Below, piece after piece: positions 36,435-47,599 of a stretch of DNA of 64,000 nucleotides (positions are counted from its first letter, which is position 1; each line of letters opens with the position of its first letter). The stretch comes from Bryoerythrophyllum caledonicum. Taxonomy: Eukaryota > Streptophyta > Bryopsida > Pottiales > Pottiaceae. The position numbers and the translations under genes are program-made. The notes beneath the pieces were generated by a model. That model did no database searches. It was given only the letters and a program-made list of their open reading frames with translations, and was not told the origin of the DNA. Location of the stretch: NCBI GenBank assembly GCA_963971425.1, contig OZ020526.1, positions 6,289,976-6,353,975 of the forward strand, given 5' to 3'.

Positions 36435-37415
36435 CCCCCCTTCCGGAGGGACCCAATTCCTAGCTCAAACAGCACACACTTCATAAACATATAATACCAA
36501 AAACTCTAGTATGGTTTTTTCATGGCTTCTCCAAAAACATCTTGAGGTGGGTTGGACTACACTTTTAAAGAAATCCAGACGATGAAGCGTCTGTAGTGTA
36601 AACAGATTCACTTGCTCGAGAGTAGATTCAAAGTCTTCACATTAGCAACTGGGTACCCAACGTCATGACCATGTGCTAGATTCGGGATACATTGTGGAAT
36701 GTCGCGTCCAGTGAAAGTCGTGGATATGTAACTGCTTGCAAGAGGAGGCAGTTCAGGTGGATCAAACGTTTGGAGACTACATGATTCTTCAAACTTCGGG
36801 GATCAAGTTCTTTGCTTGTGGATCTCTGGCCATGGCTGGTGTGTATGATGCTAACCTATATATATGTTATGAGAAGTGCTCTTGTACTTCAAGTATGAAA
36901 ACTCATGAGGTTTCTTGTTGTTTAATCTGCATGCAAACCAAGTCTTTCTACTTGTATAGAGAATTCCATGCAGAAGAATGAATGCTCTGACGATGTAAAT
37001 TCCTCGCCTCTTCAGATGGGCATGAGGTCTCTGCATTTCCAGGTGTGAAGTGAATAATATTCCTCACCAAAGCTCTGAGATGAATCTGATCGGTAACATA
37101 AAACCTCCGCCATTATACATTTCAGCATAGTTTCGACATATTGATATCATTAAGACGCCTTTTTAAGGACTGTCCAGTACAGCTGGATGCAATTTCAAGC
37201 TCATTTTCGTGTTACTACTCCATGTTGATTGATCCACCGACGACATCATCGCCATGGTCAGAGAGTTTCAATTCAATGCAATCCGATTATTCATCCAAGA
37301 CATAGGAAAAAGTCACATATAATAAGCACAAGGCTGCTGGTGACAGAAGATTCCAATGCAGGTGATATGTTTGCTGTTTGAGCTTAGAATTGGGTCCCTC
37401 CGGAGGAAGAGGAGG
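36435..37415. other. Spacer between two convergent U2 genes
   Basis: The similarity of the two U2 copies extends about 45 bp into each 3' flank and then stops. No coding region is supported in the middle. Confidence 0.5.
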
Positions 37416-37610
37416 TGGGGCTGCGCCGGCCAAGGAGGTAGTGCTTTTCCATGGCGACGCGGGCGAGTCCGAGCAGCAAGCTGCCTGATGGACCCGCACC
37501 CGCGGAAAAATTAGATTAATATCATGAGGCTCGATGAGCCTCGTATCAGATATTAAACTGATAAGAACAGATACTACACTTGATCTTAGCCAAAAGGCCG
37601 AGAAAGGTAC
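37416..37610 (-). ncRNA. U2: U2 snRNA gene
   Basis: On the minus strand the sequence starts GTACCTTTCTCGGCCTTTTG, continues with the canonical ATCAAGTGTAGTATCTGTTC and CAGTTTAATATCTGATACG without duplication, then the Sm-like site and 3' stem-loops. The flank has a TATA-like GGGTATAAGAA at about -30 and a 3' box-like CCCAATTCTAAGCTCAA. The first base is G rather than A. This looks the more canonical of the pair. Confidence 0.9.
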
Positions 37611-37719
37611 ACCTCGTCGTTTTCAGCGCCCCTTTCTTATACCCTTCCGCTCTCAGCCCACTCCTTCACCTCACCAATGCTTATGGGCAGTGGACAATAT
37701 TACCGTTTTTTAATATCAA

Positions 37720-38271
37720 GGACATCATCTAGTACGCAGCATACAATCTGAGCGTCGGATTGATGGATATGCTTTGCCCTGTCCTTGCAATCTGAAATGA
37801 CAGCTCAATATCAAAACGCAGAAATCATATCGAACCTGCGGGCTAGATTAATGGTTCTTCTCCTGAAGCTACAAGATACAGTACTTGAACATTATGATGG
37901 TTGCGCCTCTTGTGCACTGTTATTCATGGCACACAAGATAGATGAGTTGATCCTTGATCAGATGCCGATCTCCGACTTCATTTTTGCGTAAGTAAACAGG
38001 CCACAGGTTGTGACTCTATACAACTGTAACTTTCCAATTGGTGATCTTGACCTCAATCTGGATACAATCTGCGGCTGCTCAGGGACTAGTTCTCAGCTGC
38101 ACATCCACGTCTTGAATGCTTGTCGATCGTGGCGCATTCAATGGCGGCCTCAAGGCATCTTTCATGTCATCGGGACCAATGTTTTGGATGGAGACTCAAG
38201 CTCATTCACAAGACGCTGAGAAGTGTGCAATCTAGTAATGCCCCAAGCTGCTGCATGTTGATCGATCAAGC
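37720..38271. other. Intergenic, U2 5' flank to P450 3' end
   Basis: No gene is supported. It should include the 3' UTR of the cytochrome P450. Confidence 0.4.
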
Positions 38272-40277
38272 TCATGCATACACATCAGGTGCGAGGCGCG
38301 GCGCGGCGGTGGCGCTCAAGGCCTCCGCCTTGGCCACCGACAGCCCGATCCCCTCCGCCATGTCCACCTCTCCGGCCGCCTCCCACGCGAATCCGTGCAG
38401 CAAGCTGGCGACGCTGAGCTCCACTAAGAGCGCGCCAAGCGAGAGCCCCATGCACATTCTGCGCCCCGCGCCGAACGGCAACAGATCGAATTGATCCTTG
38501 GCAGAGAATTCCATATCCCGCTCCAAAAACCTTTCAGGTCTGAAATCCAGCGGATTCTTCCAAACCATGGGATCTCTCCCGATTGCCCACACGTTGATGA
38601 AGAGGCAGGTCTGCGCGGGGAGGTCGTACCTGGAGGCGCGGCATGGGCGGTGGGATTGGTGCGGGATGAGCAGGGGGATGATGGGGTGCAGGCGGAGAGA
38701 TTCCTTCACTATGGATTTGATGTATTTCAAGTGTCGGAGGTCAGATTCGGCGACGCACCGCGAGCGGCCTACGATGGAGTCGAGCTCGGCGTGGGCGTTG
38801 GCCTGGACGTTGGGGTTGCGGAGAATCTCTGCCATCGTCCACTCGGTTGCGAGGACGGTCGTCTCCATTCCTGCCGCGAAGGATTCCTGCGAGGCAAGTG
38901 AGACCGAGGGTTTTGTGTTAGAGTTTCTAGGTTTCAAAATTTCGTGACATTGCGATCATGTCAAGGGTTCGTGTCAGGATTGAATCAAGGTTTCATGTCT
39001 GGCTTTCCAGAGTTTCATGCTTGGATTTCAGGGTGACATGTCAAAGTTTCAAGGTTTCATGACGTTAGGATCTCAAGGAACCTTCATCGTAGGATTGAAG
39101 GAAGGTTTCGTTTTAGGGCTTCATGGCTCACCCAAATGATGCTGGTGACGACTTCGCTTGTGATTTGCGGGTTCGTGTCCATCTCCTCGAGCAGAACCTG
39201 GAGCAGGTCTTTCTCAGGCGGCGGAACCCTCCTGCGCTCATCGATAATTTTTCTCAGGAACACCTCCATTTTGCCCCGAAGCCGTCGAAACCGTTCCTCG
39301 AGCCCGAAGACATCTACGTACTTCATCGCCGGGATCACGTCTCCAGGGTTTGCCGCCCCCAGACACTTCCCTATCTCGTCCGTGATCTCTATGAACTCGT
39401 GCAGCTCCCGCTTCTCGGTGGCGTCTATGACGCCGCTCCCAGCGCGCATGAAGCGCTTCCCGATGATCAGGCGCGTCAGGATGTTGGCCGTCATGACCCC
39501 CACGCACGCCCTCACGTCGACAACCTCGTTGCTGGGGATGCTCTGCAGCATCTGCGTGAACTCGTCGTTGCGGATGTGCTCGGATTCCTCGATCCTCCTC
39601 GCGCTCGTGAGCTGCAGGTGGAGGATCTTCCTCAGGTGGCGTGACTGCGGTGTCATGTCCGAGAATGTCACATCTGCGAACTTGAGGGTTACATTTAGGT
39701 CCTAAAGCTGGACTTCGAATTCCACCATGAGTCGCTCTGGATTTTCAACATGAGTTGCTAGACTCATTTTCAACATGAGTTGCTAGACTCATTTTCAACA
39801 TGGATTGCTCTAGATTTTCAACATGGATTCAATGGATTTCCAAGACTGATTTCCACCATAAATTGCAAATACTGATTTCCACCATGGACTTCAAAGACTG
39901 ATTTTCAACATGGATTGCTCTGAATTTTCGACATGGATTTGTCTGGTTTTTTGCTTACCTTTGGGGAAGATGACTTGGGATGCTCGGCTGGGAGGCCGGG
40001 AGCTGAAGGTGGCGTCGTGCGTTTTGAGGAACTCCATGGCGGTGTCGGCCGAGGAGGCCACGACGTACAGCTTCTGGCCCAAGTAGAACGACAGGAGGTG
40101 TGATTTGTACTTGTGAGCCATCTGCGCCAGCGCTTCGTGAGGACGGTCGCCGAGGAGGTGCAAGGAGCCGATTATTGGCAGCCCGGTTGGGCCTGGAGGC
40201 AAGTTTCTGGAAGAGAGGCTCCGGATGAGGAGCATGAGCAGGATACTTGCCAGCACTGCGACACCATATTCCTGCAC
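38272..40277 (-). CDS. Cytochrome P450 monooxygenase
   Basis: Exons 40277-39959, 39673-39132 and 38886-38272 join in frame to about 491 residues, the normal size. P450s are ER-anchored, haem-dependent monooxygenases; this substrate is unknown. A hydrophobic N-terminus (VAVLASILLMLLI) precedes the hinge NLPPGPTGLPIIGSLHLL. The C-helix region is RHLRKI; the oxygen-binding I-helix is AGMETT; the K-helix ESLR, PERF and haem loop PFGAGRRMCMG are intact, with the Cys ligand present. The start is unresolved: the frame opens upstream at a GTG (40277) next to TGTGTGCAG, which could be a splice acceptor, and the first in-frame ATG (40232) would shorten the anchor. Either a tiny upstream exon exists or translation starts at 40232. 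Intron 1 holds short repeats of TTTCAACATGAGTTGCTAGA. Confidence 0.88.
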
Positions 40278-41803
40278 ACAACAGGCCGGTTACAACTTGA
40301 AATTAGCCTCATCGTGTTTCTACAAACTGTCACGCATCTAGTTCAGTGCGGAGACGAAAATTTCAGTGCAGGTAGAGGAGAGAATATCTGAAATTCCTAG
40401 AGTTGCTTTGAAAGATGCAACGTTTCCGGTGCATGTGGACAAGGCCCCAAATCACCGCATGGAGGTTTCCTGAAGATAGAGATACTATTTGCAGTTTTCT
40501 GGTTGCCTAAATGTGATTTCTCAAGATACCCTAATCTGCCACAATCGAAGAAAACTGTTGCTAATTTCCTTTGTTTCTAACGAGGGATATTCCTCTTAAT
40601 TTCGCAGGTGAGTAACAGTTCTTCCTAGAAATTTGAGCGACATAGGAGCAGAGGCTATGGGAGATACTCATCATCGACAGAAGGAGGAACTAGATTCAAG
40701 GGCCTGAAATCTTGACACTTCTATCACACTCTCAGTTTGGGACGCAGCTCAAACAATTTACTCCTTCAGCAGCAAGACAGACAGAAGAAAGTCGGAGACA
40801 CGTACAAGTACCGAGTAAGAAACATGTGCCGAGTCTGCTTCCATCTTCCAACAACTTCAGGAACTTCACAATTTCCTCCCAAGGTTAGTACTCTAATTCC
40901 AACTCATGTGATGAAACTCTGCAACAATATTCCTACCAGCCGTCGTGTAAGAAGAGCTCTGGCCATTCCTGAGAAGAGAGCAGAGTCTAGTTTGTCCCTA
41001 AAGTCCATCGACGTAGAATGACTTAGCTAGCACGACTCCATTCTATTATGAAAAACATAAGTTTTGGTTTGCATGTGCATTTTGTAGGTCGTACTATCAC
41101 ACAAGTTGCATTGTGACAAAGACTTTATAGGTGAGTAGGACCGCACTTATTATTATACATAGTGTGGATTTTCATGTAATCTAATTTACATAGTGATTCA
41201 TGGCTTTATCAGGACATGTTGATCAAGTCATGTGGGTTTTCATGCAGTGGCCCACGTTGATTGCTGCTTCAAATAAGTGAAACTCTTCTTTGACTTCAAC
41301 CAGTGAAATATGATCGCTACACCGCTCACTTTATGTAGCTTTGCATGACTGGCACAGACTTGCTCGAAGATGATACCCGCTCGAAACGTGACTTGCATGT
41401 AAACTACAGTAGTGTAGGTGGTCCTTGTTGAAGACGTCTCTTTCCTTCCCCCAAAAAATAAGAAATAGCTTAGTCTACCTTTAGCCATTCATGTTTTATA
41501 ATTTACTGCGTTTAGTGCCAAATCAGTTAACGGCTCAAGTGTACATACAAGTAAATGATGTGGCTACCAAATTACAAGTCGAACAATGCAAAATAATTTG
41601 AGAAAGATATAGATCACAATAAATTAGCTCTAAAACTCATTTACGCTCACACTTGGATTACACAAGGAATGCTACAAATCTGACATGCACAAGTGGTTTT
41701 TTGGGTCTGATTTCTTGGCCTTCAGAGTTATAATTGTAACCCTATTTAGTGCACTTCACAAAAAGTATGCAAATTGAGTAAAAGGTTCCATTGAGGTCTC
41801 TCT
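40278..41803. other. Intergenic, no gene
   Basis: AT-rich sequence with short frames only. The part nearest 40278 is the P450 promoter side. Nothing else is recognisable. Confidence 0.5.
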
Positions 41804-42369
41804 ATGCTTGATAGAAAGCAGATAGAAGAAGCTACTTTAGAGAAATTGAGGAGGGGTGAAAGAACTATAAATGTTGCTAGAGACTTACAAATATTCCAGA
41901 ATTGGGTTGTACAATTTTGTAAGCAACATTTGGGTGAGTTGAGTGATGTGAATCGCAATTTTGGTAGGCTATTGGCTCACCAGAGGAAGGATTTGGAAGA
42001 AATTGTGGAGAAGATGTTCATGGAAGAACACACAACTCACCAAATGGAAGAGATTCGCAGACTAAGCCTATTGGAAGGACTTGGAAGCATGATGAAAACG
42101 GAGGAAGAAGAACTTCCTCCATTTGGCATTCAATAGCAACCAAGGAAGGAGAATTCTGCTTCAAAGGAACCGAAGGAGGCGGTGACTAAGGATACTTGGA
42201 AACCGATACTAGGCCTCGCGGATAGAGCAATTGAGGTAGAAGAACATGAGTTTTAAAGGAGTATATCGATTGTTTTGCCTTTAGTCTAGAGGACTTGGGA
42301 GTGTTGAAAGGGAAAAAAGTGCATATCACTTTAAGGACAAAACACCAATATACTGGAAGCCATACAAAG
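41804..42369 (+). pseudogene. Ty3/gypsy polyprotein, fragment left of the insertion
   Basis: A 110-codon frame is followed after a stop and frameshift by EYIDCFAFSLEDLGVLKGKK and VHITLKDKTPIYWKPYK. This pattern occurs just before the reverse transcriptase in Ty3/gypsy polyproteins. It ends abruptly in the 10-bp CCATACAAAG at 42360-42369. The same element resumes at 62296. Confidence 0.7.
42360..42369 (+). repeat. Target site duplication, left copy
   Basis: CCATACAAAG is found here and again at 62286-62295, immediately outside the inverted ends of the giant insertion. A 10-bp duplication suits Mutator-like elements. Confidence 0.85.
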
Positions 42370-42437
42370 CAGGGTTGCTAACATGCGAGCAGTGAGCGGT
42401 GAGCAGTGAGCAGTGAGCAGTGAGCAGTGAGGTAATA
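42370..42437 (+). repeat. Left terminal inverted repeat
   Basis: After the terminal 21 bp (15 of 21 positions match the other end), GAGCAGT/GAGCGGT units repeat about seven times until GAGGTAAT. Confidence 0.85.
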
Positions 42438-43142
42438 TTTTTGAAATTTTAGGCCAATTACCTAGAAATTTGTTTGAAGTTTAGTTAAAAATTTAGTCGA
42501 GAATCCTACATCCATTGAAGAAATAAGTCATTAAAAGTAGAATAATGGTGGTATTTAGGCCATTATTCTACGTCTTTGGAGAACAAAGATGAATGTAGAT
42601 GGATGATAGATTGCATGGATGAATGGAGATGAATGACTCTGTCCATAAATGGTGATGTTTTTAAGGATGTTAAGACTCAGATTTTTAAATGACTTGGAAA
42701 TGAAAGACGTTAGTTGGGGTACTGGGAAAATCAGAAAACCGCAATGAGTGAAGTAAGTTTAAAGAATTTTAGAGATATATTCGAGACAAGGCTGAGAACT
42801 CAGACAAACAACAAATTAACTAGAAAAAAAGGTGAGAGCAATCTTCGGTGCCGAAGAAGCTTGTTGGTTGTCGTTTAAAAATAACTAGTGACAAAAATCA
42901 AGATTAGAGATGCGTGGGATCAAGGGGAACAAATACTCAAAATTCAGGAAATAGAGTTTTTGGACTTGCAATGCAACGGCTTTAAGATGTATTAGAACAC
43001 AAAAATATTGGCCCTTTTAGTCGCACTACTAAGTTCAAAATTAAAAGAAAAAACAATGGTAACCGTCGCATGGTCATGAAACAAAATTGCACAAAATAAA
43101 ACATACTGAAGTAGCCGTAAGCCTACCAACAACCCTGGTGAT

Positions 43143-46100
43143 TTAGGAACTTCCAGCACTGGCTGATCCAGCACTAGATCCATCGTCTAAAGCTTCCACA
43201 GCCTCCAAATCAAGATATTTGTGCACTCTACTATCATATACTCGTGAAATTGGCGCACGATGTGGCGTTTGAATCTCCGCGAGCTGAACCGCATTAGCCT
43301 CAATATAACAAGGCAAAGACATCGGGCTAGGCGGACTCTTCATTTGATCTACCAAACTGATTAAGAAAACATTGTTACATTAGTGAAGAGAAGTGAGAAA
43401 TTATACTACAACAATGACAATTTGTAGGATAGGAAATTCACCAGACAATGAGAATGCAAGGATTTGACTTACTTACTCAATCGGTTTTTAGGGACCCTTT
43501 TAGAAGGCCTAACCACAAGGGAGTTGCCAGAAGAATCCGGTTCTTTCCGTTTCTTCTGCATTAAGTCCTCTGACATCTCCAAAGATTCGAGAGGGGCAAG
43601 CACAGCTTCAAAGATGTCTGCTTCGGCCTCCAAGACAACCACGTGGCGCCCAGTTTTCTTGCAAGCATGCACGCTCGCACCTAGGATCATTGAGGACACC
43701 ATTAGACTTGTAAATAATGAGTGATGATAGAACAAGATTAAAGAGAATAGAAAGTAGAAGAAGTTACCGGTAGATGCGTTGCAGTCTAGGACAACATGCC
43801 CTGGTTGCGAGAAGCTTTCTATCAACATTTGGAGTAGAATAGGGTTCTTTTCTCTAGCCCCTCGCCAAGGTACGTCTCCATTCTTCAATGACATTTTGGC
43901 GGTCAAAAAGTTATGGAGAACTCCCTCACCAACGATGTCAGTCTTCACTTTGCTAACATCCAAGTTTTTCTCAATTGAAAACCTTGAATGAACCTTCTCA
44001 TCTTTATAGGATGTCTTGATGAAAAGAATGATCCAGAACCGCTTTGTCTGTGTATTGCAAAAATAAAAAAATGAGAAGGATAAAGGAAATGAAATTAAAT
44101 TGAACCCCAAGATGGACTAAGTGTGGTGTCAAACTTATAGTGCACTTCTCACTCTTGTAAGACGTGAGATGCATCTCATTAACGCCCCACCAATCATGGA
44201 GGGGCGCAAATCCGTAGGCCTCCGCAAAAGAGTCTGTTGCTTCACGAACGGTTGGATTATCAGGATGGAAGAGTACAATAGCTCCGTCATCCTGGAGAGT
44301 GTCCCTAGCGAACTCAAAAATTGGCTCCGACCAGTCCTCTGTCAAATCATTCCAACTTGGAATGACTGAGTGGCTAAGGGACAAACCAGGAATGGGCAAA
44401 CCATCTGGCATGTCCGCTATAATGAGATCGAGGTAAGCCTCACGCTTGAGAATTCCACCAAGGCGCCGCTCCATCCCTCGACCAGCCTAGCACAGAGGGC
44501 ATATATAATCAACAACAGTATCATGGAAAACTATGCACATGTATATGATCTTAAAAATTAATTAAGTACAATTAGTACGAGAGGTTTGAATTTAATACCT
44601 TTTGAGCAAAAGACAAGATTTTCAACCACTCTGGAGGAAGTTGATGATTTGAAACCATGAAGTCAATGAGCGTCGGAATGGAAGTACACAATGGTAAAAC
44701 GGTTGCCTTAATCCCGTGTGTAACAGTGCGTGTGAAGCTCTTGGCATAGAGCTGCGAAGCAGCAAATTCCTCAGTCGTGACAGAAAGCAATTCAGGAGGG
44801 TACAAGGGAGTGTCGGTCACCGTATGTACTTGAGATGGAACTGTAGTTGTAGCTGAAGGAACATGAGGCTGGTCCACTTCAACTGTGGATGATTCCAATT
44901 CCTTCCCCTTAGAGACACTAGCTTTCGCTTTCTTACCAATTGTTGGATCCTTCTTCTTCCCCTCCATCGACTCCAAAGCCTTTTTGCCACCCTTCTTTGT
45001 CACAATTACACCTGGCTCAGTTAAATCGGTTAAGTCTTCTGCAAGATCATCGAGATTCTGAACTAGTTCAGTAGGTGGTGCTTGTTTCGCCTTCTCCTCC
45101 TCCTCGTCCGCTGGAGCAAACTTGCGAGGGCACTCAAGGTACCATGGACAGGACTGGTGCTCGGATGAATTGAACGCTCGCAGTTGGGCAGCGGTAAGCA
45201 TACACATTGAACCCTTTTCTGTCCAGGCGCCGAAAAACTTGGGCATTGATTTTCGATCAATGACACCTTTGCCGTGCAGTTCTCTTTTAAAATATCTACA
45301 CAATAAGAAGGGGTCATTAGACATTTCATATACATGATTTGGATCTAAATTTCAATGTAACTGCGGACTCTCCCTTTTCGCACCAAAGAAATCAAATTGT
45401 TCTCTCGCAGAAATAAATCCAAAAATCATAAAACTACAAATTCTTAAGTATTGAAGCTAACTTATCAAAGTTAATTTCGTTAAGACATTATACACCTGAG
45501 GTGAACTTACCGGTAAACGAGTTGTTGCATGGCCTTTTCATTTCCCTCATTTTTGAGGAAGATAGTTGTCCGATCGAATCCTCCTTGCTTTCTGAATATA
45601 GAGTAGAAGGCTTGGTCCCATACAATGATACGGTACTTCTCAATGTAATCAGCAATCTCGTCAATGTTGGAGTTCGTTTCCCAGTCCACATTCAACTTCT
45701 CCAATGCTATAGTCTCTTTAACGACTCTTACTGTCGCGGCCTCCAACTGATAGATTAAAGAAAACCACATTAGTGATCATACTTACAGAGAAGTAGATAT
45801 AATGATTGAAGCAATGACATGACTTACCTCAGTCCAAAACGAAGCTTTATGCAACCAAACATCAAGTTTCTCATCTGTCACTCCAGCAGGTGGGAATCTT
45901 AGAGCAACTCGATTCATTTCGCCAGCGTTCCACCATTGCAACCAACGAACCTTGAATTGTGATGGCACAGTAGTTCCCGAAACCTTCTGTAGTTTTTCTA
46001 AAGACATCTCCGGCTTCTCGAAATTGGACCAATGGTAGTTAATCTGCAAGCATGAGTAGATTTCACAATAGAATGAAATCAAATTGAATCAAAACATAAA

Positions 46101-47475
46101 TTAGAGAGTGGAGGAGAACTGACCGCATCCAAGAATTCGGGGCCATGCTTTGGATTAGCCACTGTTGCCATTTTGTCGAATTCTCTCCTGAAACTTTTTA
46201 ACTTTGCGACCGATGCTTCATTCATTGCGTTGTGAATACCTTGAGAAGTCCTGCTCTGTGGAGAAGTTCGCTCCAAATAGACTCGACCTGCTTCATCTGC
46301 AGCTGCGGCAACCTCATGCTCCAAATACCATACAATTTAGCTCATCGAGCATACCTAAATGGTCAATCCAAATTCTGAGTCCAAAAAATTTAGGAAACTA
46401 TACCCGATTTAAAAACTTGATGAACACTTCTGATGTTAGAGGATACCAAGCCGTAGTCTTGGGCCGATTCTCACAGGACTTATATTCTTCGTGGGTGAGA
46501 AGGTCCTTAAAATCGGTTAGCTTCAATTGTCCATATGTGTTGATGCGGTGCAAACGATGGACTAGATTAGTCTTCACATGAGCGTTCTCAGTAGAGCTGG
46601 AAGTGAGAACATCATATTCGTTAATATCTAGCCATAAAAATCCAACGAAAAACCATTGGCAATTGACCTTGAACATGTGTCTTGAAAACTCACCGATTGA
46701 TGTCATTCATTGCATTAAGTAAAATCCCAGTACTCCCCTTGGAATTCAATACGATACAGTCTACCGAGTAATGCCACTTCCGATCCGCAAAATGCATGCG
46801 TGAAATATATCCTGACCACGCCTGATGCCTGTGATTGCCGTCCCAGATAAAGAACATCTTACAAGAGAACTGGGACCAACTGGCATGCTTTAACAGTTCC
46901 GATTCAAAATCGTCGTTCTCATACACCCATTGGAGGTCCCAAGTTTTGATAATCTCGTCATCAACCTCGTGACTGTTCCCATTGTCGTCGGTAATGGAAA
47001 CATAAAATACACGGTCACCCTCACGGTATCTATGTACAAACTCAGACTCCAACCTTCTGACATCGGAGAGCAGAAGTGGTCGAACTAATGGTAGAGGTAT
47101 CATCCTGCACAATGGAATCTTCATCCTGGAGTGAGAAAATGGATTGAACCTTAACTCTTGAATGATTGAATTCAAATCAAGTTTTTCCTTTAATTTGAAT
47201 GCGTCTTCAGCCTCATCTATGGTTAGATGACTCATACTGTTGTTTCCACCCAAACCATCAATGCTCTTTGATTGGCCTCCAACTATCGCCTCGCCTGCTA
47301 TAGCCGCTGCACCTTCCTGATTAGGTGAGTCGCCGATAACAACCAAGCCTCCAATTACATCCTCGACTCTACGCGAAACCTCGTCCCCTAGCGAAGCAAT
47401 TCTTTCACCGTCAGCCTGATCTCTCCCATGTGTAGCCTGAACAGTGACTTCCCGTATCTTCTCGTTAACGTCCAT
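43143..47475 (-). CDS. ParB-like domain fused to DNA methyltransferase-like protein
   Basis: Ten exons: 47475-46694, 46596-46404, 46318-46124, 46043-45828, 45746-45511, 45295-44599, 44486-about 44135, 44047-43768, 43680-43477 and 43348-43143, roughly 1120 residues. Residues about 120-245 look like a ParB/Srx-type domain: MIPLPLVRPL, then FFIWDGNHRHQAW (DGNHR at 212-216). Exon 6 holds a charged lysine-rich linker. Exons 7-9 resemble a beta-class DNA methyltransferase, with the catalytic region first (LDLIIADMPDG at the DPPY position, then GAIVLFHPDNP) and the AdoMet-binding region last (PGHVVLDCNASTGASVHA, then KTGRHVVVLEAEAD). Both key motifs deviate from consensus, so activity is uncertain. 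All joins are in frame except exon 7-8, where no GT-AG or GC-AG intron keeps frame; that may be a small indel. ParB-methyltransferase fusions are familiar from phages and bacteria; methylated base (N6-A or N4-C) and role are unknown. Confidence 0.72.
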
Positions 47476-47599
47476 CTGCAAATTGTAATTCCATGTTAGA
47501 ACAAAAGACAATGGACCAAGAAATCAACGCTTACAGATCAAACCATTTCAACAAGCATCACTTTTCAGAGTCGAGATCGGAATGGGAAAATAAAATAAT

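Noticed and set aside
36736-36981. 81-codon frame between the U2 genes
   Set aside because: Short, without motif, and AT-rich like its surroundings.
44570-44590. TTAGTACGAGAGG resembling the 25S rRNA sarcin-ricin vicinity
   Set aside because: The match is only about 13 bp and lies at the end of an intron of the fusion gene. Probably chance.
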